DNA of 64,000 nucleotides from Odiellus spinosus (lineage: Eukaryota > Arthropoda > Arachnida > Opiliones > Phalangiidae): contig OY987226.1 of the NCBI GenBank assembly GCA_963920705.1, positions 31,981,686-32,045,685 of the forward strand, written 5' to 3'. The stretch's first letter is position 1. Each line of letters begins with the position of its first letter. Below the pieces are notes generated by a model. That model was not told where the DNA came from. It searched no databases and saw nothing but the letters and a program-made list of their open reading frames with translations. Below are positions 40,796 to 53,939 of the stretch, piece by piece. The position numbers were made by a program, and so were the translations under genes.

Positions 40796-41773
40796 TTACC
40801 ACTCCATTTGTGTACGGCGTTATTACTGCTCCTAGTTTCTTGACGTACTTCCGTAAAGCAAATACTATCAAATGAAGCTGTATAATCTTTGCACAGCCCC
40901 TAGAATTTTTTTCTGCATAACATAGGTGCCCGAGACGTAAACCATTTTTACGGGCGTTTTCTCTATTTTTTGGTATTCTTTGACCTATTATTTACATATT
41001 TTACCTCGTCGTCCGTGCTAATCCCGTGGCAGTTACAAAACGAAACCTTCCCAGAATCATCATTTACCCTTTATACATCTTTGTTCCAAGTTTCAGCGGG
41101 ATTCGTGTGGGGGATGATAGTCTAATCAGACTTTGAAGCCGACATGTCTTCCTATCTCTAGCATTATGGAAGAAATCCTCCAACCTTTGTTCTCCAGAGA
41201 TTGTTGATGTTAATGAACAGATTTCGCGCTACAAGAGCATAAATACTATCAGAGATGACAACCAAACCAAAAAATTTGGAAATTTTAATAAGTTTATTTT
41301 TAACATTACTTAACCCAAAGGTCTACCTAGTGTTGTGGGTCTTCTTTCAAAGGTGAAAAATTGCGTCGATGATCAAAGTAGAAGGTTCAGTATTAAGCTT
41401 AACTGGTTGCTAAGGTGTCTCCGGATAAAGAGCGAGATTGATGGAAACTCATTAACGAGACATCAAATTCCTCGATGCTTGTTAAACGTAGGCTACTCTC
41501 CAAGAAAAAGAGTGGCTGCTTAATAAAGAGCAAAGACTTGGATTTAATTAATTTAGGTGAGCTTGGTAAATAAAAATAACTTTATAAGCTATTTCTGGTT
41601 AAAGAATTAGTTCTACATTCTATCCTTAGGGTTAAATAAATAAGGATCTAAGTCATTGATAACTTTAATTTTTTTCGCTAAAACGTTTTTCGGGACCTTT
41701 ATTTGACCTAGACAACTCTCTGAAAATAGATTAGCTACGTAAATAATTAATAAATACCAATTAATGTGAGCGG
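40796..41773. other. No gene recognised
   Basis: AT-rich sequence. A 62-codon plus-strand frame (41335-41523) has no domain. Confidence 0.45.
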
Positions 41774-42000
41774 TTGAAAAACGTGATTTGAAAAACGTGA
41801 CTTGAAAAACGTGACTTGAAAAACGTGACTTGAAAAACGTGACTTGAAAAACGTGACTTGAAAAACGTGACTTGAAAAACGTGACTTGAAAAACGTGACT
41901 TGAAAATCGTGACTTGAAAAACGTGACTTGAAAAACGTGATTTGAAAAACGTGATTTGAAAAACGTGATTTGAAAAACGTGATTTGAAAAACATGATTTG
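41774..42000. repeat. 15-bp minisatellite, about 15 copies
   Basis: Unit AAAAACGTGACTTGA, with TTTGA variants at both ends of the array. 15 nt is five codons, so stop-free repetitive minus-strand frames arise by chance. Confidence 0.95.
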
Positions 42001-42374
42001 AGTTTGCAATGACTGCGAGTTTGCTCACAAGCTGGGATATTCGAATGTAACGCTTTTCCAATATATTACACAAAAAACGCTCACGGTAATATAGCCGGCT
42101 CGAGAAATTTCCGAGACACCATTCAAATTGTTTAAATAGCGTTAATGCATGCATAACAAGCCCCTGCTATAGCATCATTCCTTTGAGCCTCTTTTACAAT
42201 GTAAGGGTCTAGCTATTTTATGGGCTTGACCATCTTGTTATTTATTGGAAACTTCAAAATTCATCTGTAACGCATCTTTTAACTGAGCTTTCATGAAACG
42301 AAATTCGCATACGTAAGATTTTTCTCCGTGCAATGTAACCAATATAGCAAAAATAAAAAAGGTATTTTTAGGAT

Positions 42375-42669
42375 CATACGCCTATTAATTCAACCGTAAG
42401 TTAGAAACGAAGGTCGTTTTAGTGTTAAGCTAATGACTGGCCAATCTCGCGACTCAAATCCATCTAGTAGTGGTAGCTTGAAACTCTCTCAATGCATGCT
42501 AGGACATCGCATTTCCTGTCAAGATGAATGAGGTTGGCTAGGGAAAATTAATAAGGTTTTTCCGCGAGGTGGCGTAGGGCTTTAAATTTCTATCTCTCTT
42601 GCGTAGTGTTGAACACGAAGGGCTCTATGGGGAACTCAAACTTACGGGTGAAGAATTAATAGGGTTATG
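42375..42669. mobile_element. MITE family L, copy 2
   Basis: Matches 34490-34765 in the same orientation. Carries an extra segment (AATAAGGTTTTTCCGCGAGG) absent from copy 1. Confidence 0.85.
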
Positions 42670-43089
42670 ATAGGATAAATATATGAATTGTAGGTATTAT
42701 AGGAACTCTGGTAGCCCTGCAATTGTGAATGTTAACCACCATTCCTCAAATCGCAAATTGGTTGCCATTAATGGATTCGTAGGCCGAATTTAGATTCAAT
42801 GAAAGAATAAGAGCGCGCAAGCTGTCAACGATTTCATTTCAGCTTGAGATAGACTCTTTAGGTAATCGTTGATAACTTGGAAAATACTCGCTAGCTCACG
42901 ATTAAGGCGCTCTCTCTTGGTGAAAAGAAAATGTTACATTCTAGTAAAATAGCGGGCACCGCCTTTCAGTTGACTTACGTACAAAAACTAACATATTATT
43001 TATGACACAATACCTAGTATGCGTTCAACTTGGTAATTAAAAAAAGCTACATTCATAAGTTAGTATCCCAATAGATTTTAATTCTTGAA
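42670..43089. other. No gene recognised
   Basis: Nothing identified beyond general AT richness. Confidence 0.45.
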
Positions 43090-43328
43090 CCAAACGGATA
43101 TTTAAATCACTCGGAATCGTATTAAAAGTGATCCGTTCGCGCATCATCTTCATAATCTGATTTATTATAGTTTCATTTGTAGGGTGTTGAAGCCAAATTG
43201 TTTAGAAACCGCTTTGCGAAGCAGTTTTGAGAAATCGATTCAAACCGATTGAAGAAAAATTTTCCCATTCACACGACTGCGATGAAACGTTTGGAATTGA
43301 CTCCAAGACCTAGTATAAAAGCGGCTAA
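43090..43328. mobile_element. Degenerate hAT-like MITE family I, copy 2
   Basis: The right end CTAGTATAAAAGCGGCTAA and internal TTTATTATAGTTTCAT...GTGTTGAAGCC match 25652-26011; the left end is not clear. Confidence 0.5.
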
Positions 43329-45059
43329 TGATTATACAAAAAGGGAGAGCAAAACGTCTATCGGATTAATACAAACAAAACGTTAACAAGTGCGAATTTA
43401 TTTAACTAGTTTTGAGTGTTCCTGACAAAATATGGTATAAAAAGCTCCCAAAGGTGAGAAAAAGTATGCGTGTAATAAGCTCCTTACTGCGGATACCAAA
43501 ATGTTACTTTCAATTTCAATGAGTTGTGCTTTAAATTTATTTTTAGAAACGATAGCCATAACTGACTTAAAAACGAAAAAGGCATATTTTTCTTAGTTTA
43601 AAAAAAAATAAAACCAATACAAGAATGAAACCCATTTTTTTGCCATTGCCAAAAAACAATTATAATCACAATAAAAAGTTCTTTCGTAAATTAGGATGGC
43701 AAACATTTGTTTTAAAACTGTAGTTTCCGAACTCATATTATTAAGGCAATAATTTCTTTACTTGAGGAAAATACATTCCTAATCACTGCGCATTAAATTT
43801 TACATTTTTGGGATACGAAGTTTTTTAGATGGAAAATTTTACAGATTCTTACCAATGATAAATTAATAATTAAGAGTTTACAAATTTAATTATTTTTAAA
43901 ACCAAAAATTATTACGCCGGAGTATTTGTTAATCTACCAATTTTTGATTAAACTGAGGATAAGGAGGAAAAATCACGTGATTTTTTTATTTATTCCGCTT
44001 TTAAAATAAGACACGATTGAGTAGTAAAACATTTGGGAAGTGGCTGTGAATTCTTACGAAACGAAATCATAAATTTTTAGCGTTTGATTTAATTTCCACT
44101 ATATGGAGAGTATCGGATCAATTAGACGAACCCAACAGCCTCGGCCGACAACAGTTTCATCAGTCATTTATGAATGACAAATTCTCTTGCCATTTCGCTT
44201 TAGCACTGTCATAGATGGGATGTAACACGCTAGATTTTCTAATTATGTCCAATCAAATAAAAAACTTCAGAAATTAAAGTTGAATATATTCGTCATTTTC
44301 TAACCGCCTCACCGCTCGTTATATCAAATTATTCGCTGGGACTAATATTCTCCGACTGATCCCAATTCAAACGTGAGAACTAATTCATAATTGATAATTC
44401 GTCATGCGCTATAGCCAAGGCTTAGCTTTTTAAACCACCCGTTACGAGACGCACTCTTTAAGAGTATGGTATGTAAGAAATTGGAGGTGATCTATCGAAA
44501 GATATTTTAATTTGCAAAGTTGAAGTTGATATTTTTCATAAGGTCAATAATTTGCAGCTCTGGAAATCAGCATTGTCACGCTGCAGTTAAGAATGAGGTT
44601 ACAAATGGTTAGAAACTGACGAATAAATTACCTAGAAAGTGCTAAAATGCTGCTGAAGACATTCGTATTTTTGGTAGCAGATGCGGAGCATAAATTCAAA
44701 AACTATTCCCGTTTAATCTAAACTTACTTGTTTGTAATTTTTTTTTAAATAATAATCTTAAAAGGATAATAAAACAAGCGATTTTATATTGATTCTTACG
44801 TTATAAATATGCCTTACCAACTAGCAAAAAATTAAATTAAAATATATTAATATAAATACATTTTTAACTTAACAAGCATCCGCGAACATAAGGCCACCGA
44901 AGAACGAGCGAAAGCACGTGTCACTTTGAAACATTTCACTGTCACGTGATTCCTTGGTGAGCCAATAACTACAAACGAAATATCAAATAGAGGGGCCAGA
45001 CATTCCCACGAAATCTTCTCCCAAAATGTGAAATCTCAAAAGATCTTTTAGAAATCCCA
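43329..45059. other. No gene recognised
   Basis: AT-rich. From 44995 to 45059 (and again 45250-45440) a loose GAAATCC/AGATCTTTG-type degenerate repeat is visible around the family P element. Confidence 0.4.
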
Positions 45060-45249
45060 CCCTTACCAAAAAAAGTTAGTCTTAAGAGGTCTTGGGGAAG
45101 TGTTTCGGGTGTCTTATGTAGTATTAAGAGGTCTTGGGGAAGTCTTCCATTGTGTCAAGAAGCCTTGGAGAAGTCGTTAAGACTTCCCCAAGACTTTTGT
45201 AGTGTCCTTGAGGACCTCTTCAGATCAGACTAACTTTTTTCGGTAAGGG
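45060..45249. mobile_element. MITE family P, copy 1 (190 bp)
   Basis: Ends CCCTTACCAAAAAAAGTTAG / CTAACTTTTTTCGGTAAGGG. Internal units GAGGTCTTGGGGAAGTC repeat. Confidence 0.88.
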
Positions 45250-47479
45250 CCAGATCTCTAACGAAATACAAAGATATATGGGAAAATCCAGAGATCTTTG
45301 TCCACATCCCAAAATCTTTGTGGAAATCCCGAGATCTCTGTTGAAATCCTGAAATGTTTTACGAAATCCTTGCTATATCATGAAATCTTGTTAAGGAGAT
45401 CTCAAGATCTTGCAAAGATCTTGTACTCATTTTCTGGTTATGTTCGACCCCTCGTATCATAATCTCTATGGATTATTGCTAAGCCTACTTTCCGAGTAAG
45501 TTAAAATATTTCTAGCTTACTCTAGATTTATACATTTTCTTACTAGTGGAATAGGCCAATTTAAACAAGAAGGCATCAATAGTAAATCACTTATTGTCAG
45601 GCTGAATTTTCCATTTAAAATTCTGATTTTAAATTGTCAAGGTGGGAAATATAAACATCTACAAAGGGTGTTTAAGACTGGATCTCGTAAAAAAGGAAAA
45701 TAATCATTTTTCACATAGAAGAGAACGTGCGTGGTTAGAAAAATAATGCTAACTCATTTTTCAGGCTCGATAAAATCTGCAATTCAGATTTTTCTTTTAC
45801 ATAAAATTTCTACTAAAAAAATTACTTTACCCAGTTTTAAAATGTTTAAAATTTTACTAGTACATTTGATATTTGAGCCAATTTCCACTGTAATTTAGAA
45901 AATGTGGTTAAATTTCCTTAAAAAATTGCCCTTCTATTGAGATCCAATTATTAGTTTATTTACGATACCGTGAAATTATCGGAAAATCGAAAATATAGTA
46001 TTTAATGCGGAATTAACCCTTAAAAGGGGAAAATATGCGTTATAAATTTTCTTTTAGAATCATTAAGGCGCAATGCGGAAAATTATTCGAGAATTTTTCC
46101 TGGAAATTTCCCACGGGTTTTTAAAATTTTACTAGACAAATTAAAGGGAAACTTGGAGCTAAAAATGTAACCACTTTAAAATTTCTTATCGAAGTCACCG
46201 TGCCAAAAAATGTATTTTCAAAGAATTTTTACTGTTTCAATCAATTTCTAAACTTTGGTAAAACTTCTATAAAAGTAAATATAAAATTGGACCAATCATA
46301 TTATTAAAGTCTTGAACATTGCTTGGGATGACCAACGACTTAGGCGTCAAACGCCGGCCTATTCTTTTAATGTTAGCCCTGTTGAAGGTTGAAATAATAT
46401 GACTGGTCCGTATTTATATTTACTCTTATAGAAATTTAAAACTTCTTCCTTTTTTTTGACGCGCTGATTCTGAAAATAAATTCAAAAGCTGTTTTTTTAT
46501 CTCCAAGTTTCTCTTTAAGCGAGAAATTTGAATTTTAATGAAGGTAAAAATGACTAACCAATATACTCACCAATAAAAAGTAAATGTACTTTTTATCAAA
46601 TCTTCACCTAAAAAGTTTATTCCAAAAAGTTTTTGAAATTGTTAGAAAAATTTAAATTGACGTGAGACCCATACGTCACACATTTATCGCTAACCACATT
46701 ATCGCTGAAACTTCTATTTCTTTTACTGTATTTTCTACGATGGCATATACCATTTCCAGAATGTTTTAAGACTCTAAAAGTATAATTTTTGGATGAAGAA
46801 TTGATAAAAACGTATATATATATCTTCATTAAAAATCAAAAACAAAATTTGGCCAGTAGAACTCTAGAAAACCATTCATAGGGTACGGATTAATGATTCT
46901 GTAAATTACTTATCACTTAAAACTGTTTCACACTCCTCTTATCCGAGTGTCAATAAATGCGAGAAAGAAAATGGCTAAGATTCATCAGAGATGTAATTAT
47001 TTTAAAACCAGAAAGTAAAAGGAATTAACAAATAAAAATGGGAATAAAAAGTTGAAGGTTCTGACTGAAAGAGCAAATTATTAAGAAAAGCGTCAGCCAA
47101 TCTCTTAAGCGTTTTTTTTACAAATACGTCCGGCATTTAACTTTTGCCACGATTTTCTTTTTCTTTCCCGATAGTGTATGACAAAACCTAGTGTTTAAAA
47201 ACTGTCACGCACCAGGAAACACACGCAAACATTCTCAAATGAAATACGTTACAACTAATATCTCGCAATTTTTAGAATGATGAAAACTAAAACTAGGAGT
47301 GAGAGGACAGTTAATGATATTATTATCTTAAGCGTTCGTTTTACATTAAAAAAAAAACAAGTTGGGGAAGTATTTTTTATCATCAGGGAACGCAAGTTTT
47401 ATAATAATACGCGAGACAATGATTACACCGAGCAAGTCTATAAAGGATGAGAGAGAGACGGGACATGATTATTTTCTCC
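45250..47479. other. No gene recognised; one partial family M fragment
   Basis: 45470-45640 resembles the right arm of family M (TTATTGTCAGGCTGAATTTTCC end). The rest is AT-rich with short open frames lacking domains. The 3' UTR of the APLF-like gene should begin at 47479 and run leftward. Confidence 0.45.
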
Positions 47480-47565
47480 TTAATTGGCAATTTCTTTCGC
47501 CGGGTCGTATTCGTCGGATTCTTCCAAACTTATGTCTTCTTCCTCTTCCTCTTCATTGTATTTAC
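47480..47565 (-). CDS. APLF: APLF-like terminal exon (acidic tail)
   Basis: 86-nt exon after acceptor TTTGTAG. It completes the split Ser codon left by the previous exon and encodes KYN, six Glu, DISLEESDEYDPAKEIAN and TAA (47480-47482). The acidic, Tyr-containing composition matches the histone-binding C-terminus of APLF. The longer plus-strand frames here are shadows. Confidence 0.82.
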
Positions 47566-50500
47566 CTACAAATCACACCTCAGTTTAATTCACTCATGGC
47601 CATCAATAAGAGCGATTTTAATCAAGGCTCAGTTTAAGCCTACATAAATTCTAGGAAAACTCTGATAACAAGTTATTTTAAATCAATTAAAATACACGAG
47701 CAAAAGGTATCAAAACTCACCAAAGTATCCCTTACGGAAAAAAGTTAGTCTGATCTGAAGAGGTCTTCAAGAACACTACATAAGACACCCAAAAGACTAC
47801 ATAAGACACCCAAAAGACTTCCCCAAGACCTCTTAAGACTACATAAGACACACGAAAGACTTCCCCAAGACCTCTTAAGACTACATAAGACACCCGAAAT
47901 ACTTCCCCAAGACCTCTTTAGACCAACTTTTTTTGGTAATGGATCGCTGTAAATTAAAGTTAATTATCCAAGACTCGCTAAGCATAAATACCAAAACTGG
48001 TCAGACACTTGTAGACAATTCTTCAAAACTTCGCGCCCAGAAATTTATAAATTTTTCGACCTGCCGTCAAGTTTTAACCAAATAAAAAAAAAAATAAACG
48101 AGATAAAAACGGGTTACGTCATTCGGAGAGCAGGCAGTTCGAGAAGAAGAACTAGACTTTCTCCCATCCAGTCGTTTCCATCTTTGGAAGTTTCCCCAGC
48201 TCAGACCCTCTGTTCCAGCTGTCGAAAGATTTCTCTCTTTTCTACCAATCGCCAGATAATCGGAAACACAATCTCAGGAAGCGATAATAGACATTGGGCT
48301 AAACTACCATGGCTTCAATTTTGTAAATATTCTAAATTTAGAATATAGGAATCTCTCCTTAAAGGGACAATGCAACCTAACGAATGATTTTTAATAGATT
48401 CCTTACCGTTTAAATATGCCTAATCCATCAGTATAAAAATTTACAAACAAATATTAAACTAGAAATAAATTGAAAACTTACTCAGACAATATAGGTTTAG
48501 CTAAGGCCCGTCGTTAAAGCGAAACCTCCACGAGACTTCCAGTAACATTTGATTGCTCGCTAGCCCTTATACGCGAGGAAATCGTGGTATCCATGAATTC
48601 AGTTAAGCCTATTCAGGGTTCGTACAAATTTTTCGAATTGAATTTCCCTGACTTTTCCAGGTTTTCCCTGACCATTTTTCAATAAATTCCCTAACCATTT
48701 CCCTATTCTAATATTTTAAAAATGCACTCTATATGATATGATTTGGCATTTGGGAATAAATTCAAATGATGGGGATGACTAAGCCTAGTAGAAAAAGAAA
48801 TTGCGCGTTAAATTGAAAAGGGTTGAGAGAAAAAAGCATTCCGTATAAAACATTTCAGCTAAAAATATTACAGACTCCTACAAATCATCACCGTTTTCCC
48901 TGACTTTCACCCAAAAAATATATTTCCCTGACCTTTTGGACCCATTTTCTACTTCCCTGACTTTTCCAGGTTGTGTACGAACCCTGCTATTTTCTGAGTA
49001 AGTTTAAACTTGTTTCTAGTTTAAAATTTGTTTGTAATTGTTTTTACTGATGGATTAGGCATATTTAAAGGATAAGGAGTTGATTAAAAAATCACTTGTT
49101 GTTAGGTTGAATTCTCCCTTTAAGAGATATTCATTAATCCCATATATTCCCTTCAGGGATATATACTAGTAAATTTTAAGTAAAGATAATTTCTAAATTA
49201 TGAATGAGTTCCAATCTGCGTCTTTTCTACTACCATCCTTGTCTTGATATTTTAATGCCTTACTAAGGGATCCCGGATTCGATTTAAATTAGTTTGTTAA
49301 TTTTGTAATCATAGTATTATTGGGAAGGTAATTTGGTCCGGTAGATAAGTACCCTAGCGAAAATAGCACACTCTGAGGAAAGTCAATCTGGACGGAGAGA
49401 TAAGTACAGGGTGTTCAAAAAGTTTTATTGGATTTTTATATTTAAGACTTTCACGAAAGGCAAAAATATATTCCCCGGTTGCAAAACATTTTGTAACAAT
49501 TTTAGAATGTAAAAACTTTCGAGAAAATTTAGTTGCTCATGCTATTGAAATATCCTGAACCAACCCTTACGGAAAAAAGTTAGTCTGCTCTGAAGAGGTC
49601 TTCAAGAACACTACAAAAGTCTTGGGGAAGCCTTTAAGACTTCCCCAAGACTTATTGATATAATGGAAGACTTCCCCAAGACCTCTTTAGACTAAATAAG
49701 ACACCTGAAAGACTTCCCCAAGACCTCTTTAGACTAAATAAGACACCTGAAAGACTTCCCCAAGACCTCTTAAGACCAACTTTTTTTGGTAAGGGAATTC
49801 TTACATATTTCTGTTTCCATTTTGTAACGAGCCAGAATTAATTCAAATAATGAATGGCATTTAAGTTAATGGATTTGGCTCACGATGATAATATAGTAAT
49901 AAAGAATAATTTACTCCGTTTTCTTGGCTATTTTCATTATTCTAACTCATTTAACTTTTTCATTTGTATTTTGTTGTTTTTTGACTTCTTTCCTAATCGC
50001 CCGCCTTCACCACTGGTAGTTACGGGTTCAAAGACACTCTTTGGCACCAGCAATACTTTTGAAATTCCAACAAGTCTGAACTTTATTTTTAACCACCAAA
50101 TACTACGAAATCTTTGGCGAGTCTTGATAATGTTTTTTGGCATATTTAAACAGTTTAAATCAAATAAAAATAACTTTTTAACAGAGTTTTTTGAAGCTCC
50201 TTTAAAGTCGCCTTATTTTCTTTCTTAGCAACGAGTCAAAGCTACGCTAAGCGCATAAGGGAAAATGGTTTTCAAAGGGGAAAATTTAAACCAGATAGGG
50301 CCTGGTAAAAATGAACAAATGGTAAGTTATAATTTCAAACTTTTGATATAAAACCCTCCTTTGAAGTCTACTACTCTAATGTTCCATTTAGCGCTCCTCT
50401 CTGTATTTGTAAAATTCCCAATTTTATGACATCGGAGGGGTCCTACTTCATACCCCACTGTCTACGGAAAATTGGAAATTCTCTCTCTCCACAAATGACG

Positions 50501-53500
50501 ACATCTGGTTGATGAAGTCCAAGGTTGCTAGAGATATTCACTTTGCGAGCTCCCGCTCCGAAAATATCTACCGTTAGGAGGCGTACGAATCGCGATTTTT
50601 GAGACTAACCCATACAGAGAGGGGTAGACAAGACCCGGGAGCAATAGACTTCAAAGAAGGGTTTCATCGGCTTCTGATAGCAGTAAATTACTGTGAGATA
50701 TAACATAGGCATGATCATAATTTACCAATTTCCAAAATTACGGTAATTTTAGAACTTTAGTCTGAATTGAGGTTATATTGTATTGTTTATATCAATATGA
50801 TGATTTTAATAAATTTTTCTTAAAACTGCTAGAACAGGTAAGACGGCTTTTAAGTGAATAGATAACAAAGTCCATTGGATTTATGTTTGTTACAAACTCC
50901 GGGGTTAATTTTAGCTAGTTAAGGGTGGGATTTTATGAAATCGCAGTTAGCCTTAAAATATATCGTTGAAACATGGTAACAACTTTCGAGTTGAGTTGAA
51001 AGGGAGGAAACAATTTTCGAAGACAACTTCAACGAAGCTCGAGTTTTACGGTCTTAAACAGGTCACGCAAACGATTCAGTTAAATCTTAAAATACAAATT
51101 TAATTTACTTGATTTTTTGGAAGCCTCTCTGGTTGGTCTAACTTTCTTGGTGTGTTTGAACTCTTTTTTATGTTGTGGATTTTTTCTGGAAAAAAAAAAA
51201 AAAAAAAAAAAAATTTCATTTTTCTAATTTTTAAATTTTTTTACTTTTCCATCCCCCCACTGAAAAGTGGAACATTAAAACTTATAATTTCAGGAATTAC
51301 AAGGCAAACTTTCATCATTATTACCTAAATGATAGATTTAAACAAAAGTGGATGAATTATGGAGTAGGAAATTGGCGGGTTATTTAAAGGAACAAATTGA
51401 TGTGGTAGTTGGGATCTAACAATTTTCGAATAAAAATTCTGAGGACAAATATTCTCTGCGGCACAATTGGGTGACCGGTCGAACTCAGTGACAATTTGAT
51501 GTGTCAACCATTTGAGTGACATCTGCTGTTTGTTAAAAATATGTTAGAACTGGAATTATGTGCTCACTGCACATTTTAGTGAGCTAAATTCTGGGCAATA
51601 CTTATCCAAAGTCAAATGATATATAGACCCTACCCTTACTGAAAAGTCAAGAAGTCTTGGGAAAGTCTTTAAGATGTCCTTAGCACCTTTGTAGCGTTAT
51701 TGAGGACCTCTTGAGATCAGACTATCCTTTTTCGGTAAGGGTGAGGTCTATTTCAACAAAGAATTTTTTCCTTGGTGCTTTGTTTCCTGTTTACGGAAGT
51801 CACATGGCACCCAAGGATAAATGGTAGGCCTCAAGGCACTTAGATTGACAATACCTATAGGAAGACAGTTCTAATTCTTCAACTGAAGATTTGTTGCTAA
51901 TAAGTTGTGCTTTTGTAACCTTATATAACATTGATTATTGAAGTATAAAAGTGTATTGTTACAAACTTGCTATTGATGATTTTCAATTATAGATTTTCAC
52001 TCGTAATGCATGCGCTATACAAGGTCAGACACTGTCGCAGACGATTCTTCACAATTTTCGCGCCTAGAATCTTCTAGATTTTTCGACTTGACCTCCGTTA
52101 GGCCAAGTTCATGAACACGCTTTTCTGACGTAACGTTTCACCCAAAAATTCGTGATAAAAACGGGTCGCGTTATTCAGTGAGCAAGCAGCTCTCCCAGTT
52201 CGAGAAGAAGATCAAGACACTCTCCCACCCAGTCATTTCCATCTTTGGAAGTTTCCCCAGCTCAGATCCTCTGTTCCAGCTGCCAAAATTGGGTTTTCAT
52301 ACTTCTTTTACCGATCGCCAGATAATCGGAAACATGATCTCAGGAAGGGATAATGGACATTGGGCTAAACGACTGTAGGCCTAGGACTGTGGAGACTTCA
52401 TTTTCCTCGAACAAGGAATGCTTCAGTTCAGTAAATATTCTAAATGTAGAATCTAGGAATCTTTCCTTAAGAGAGATTCGTTACTTGTAATATTTCGTTA
52501 ATCCCATATATCTACTTCAGGTATATATGTTAGTAGAAATGAATAAATTGTAATGAGTTCTTAACTGGTCACTACCATCCTTGCTTGGAATTTGAATATC
52601 TTTACTGAGGATTCTGGATTTAGTTTTGTTTATTTCCTGTTAGTTTCGTTTTAGCTAATTTTTTGTAATCAGGGAATTCTTAGAAATGTAATTTGATCTA
52701 GCAGATCAGTACACGAACTTTGAGTACAGTTAAGCTGGATGGAAAGATTAGTACAGGCTGTTCAATAACTATGTTTTAGGAGGAATGCAGCTAGATCTGA
52801 GTTTTTATTTAGGACTTCGCCGAAGTAGTTGAGATAATTAAAGGTGTTCATTTTATTGAAATAGACTTCAAGTTTCGAAAAATGAATTCAATTATCACAA
52901 GCTCAATATTAATTTTATCTCTATACAGAAGAAATTGAGTTTTTTATCTTAACCTTCCTGTATATCTATAGGGTGATATTAAAGGAAGTGAGAGCCCAAT
53001 TTAATAATAAAACAAACTTTTTTTGAAACCACTGACAGTAGTCAAATCTAGTAACGTTAATCCTATGCACTCAGCTAGCCAACACTAACATAGCTAGTTT
53101 ACTAATCTACCAGATACCTTCCCAATAAACCCCTAATTACGAAAAATAAAATATCATAAAACTAACTAAATTCAGGATCATAAGTAAAGATATAGAAATA
53201 CAAAGATACTAATATAGGCTGGAAGTGGAATTAAAATCATATCAGAACTCATAATACCAAAAGGGGATAGAAAGTAAAAAGGGCGCTACTGGACTTTGAG
53301 TCTAGAACCTGTAATATGGAGAACTACTGATCTCCCTTCTGAATTCCCAGCCCCCCTTATTGGCGTAAGATCTTTTTGTGCCGTAGCACTAAAATATGAG
53401 CGAAGAGGCCGAAAAATAGTTCTAATGCCAACCAAGAAATACAGCGTCAAGAAGTAGTTTCTCTAGGGAATATATTTTAATAATCTACAGTTTTAAAGAA

Positions 53501-53892
53501 ATAAATCTAATAATCTTAATAACATTAACTATAATTGTAATATTTTTGTCCCAAAAATAAATATCCTTATGGTAAATCCACTTGGGCCACGAATGCAAAA
53601 AACTAGAATAGCCACCAGGCGCATCATCTTCGTGTTTTCTAAAGTATATTATACTGGCCATTCGTATTAATAATTAAGTTTTTCAAAGTAACTTTAGCCT
53701 CCGTATGATTTAATATATTTTTCCTTAGACCAGATTGATCAATCACGCAATTATCACAATTCCTAATTACATCCGCGAGGTCGGGACTTCCATGTTTAAC
53801 TAAGCCTATGCAAAATGCTTCTCTTTAAACTAGCAGACGATATTAACCTTTCCGGCCGATAGGCTCGCTACAATCGGAAAACTACTTACGGG

Positions 53893-53939
<47 letters not shown>

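Larger units (their letters stand above)
47990..49445. repeat. Repeat segment (copy 1) interrupted by family M insertion
   Basis: Left part 47990-48362 and right part 49120-49445 together match the uninterrupted segment at 52020-52790 (shared: CATCTTTGGAAGTTTCCCCA, ATCGCCAGATAATCGGAAAC, TTAATCCCATATAT, GTACAGGGTGTTCAA). It lies in the last APLF intron. No coding frame is conserved between the two copies. Confidence 0.8.

Noticed and set aside
41747..42154. Overlapping minus-strand frames of 135 and 82 codons (FFKSRFSSHV units)
   Set aside because: The 15-bp repeat unit equals five codons, so stop-free frames are automatic.
47362..47647. 91- and 66-codon plus-strand frames with a hydrophobic stretch
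   Set aside because: They are antisense shadows of the acidic APLF terminal exon (Glu codons read in reverse give Phe/Leu-rich peptides).
48300..48315. Another ATG|GTAG on the minus strand as calmodulin exon 1
   Set aside because: The donor is poor, it lies inside a dispersed repeat and within the last APLF intron.
49854..50228. 124-codon plus-strand frame and overlapping 68-codon minus-strand frame
   Set aside because: I considered an APLF exon on the minus strand, but the composition does not fit, no acceptor is in phase with the 51109 donor, and the acidic exon at 47480 fits exactly.
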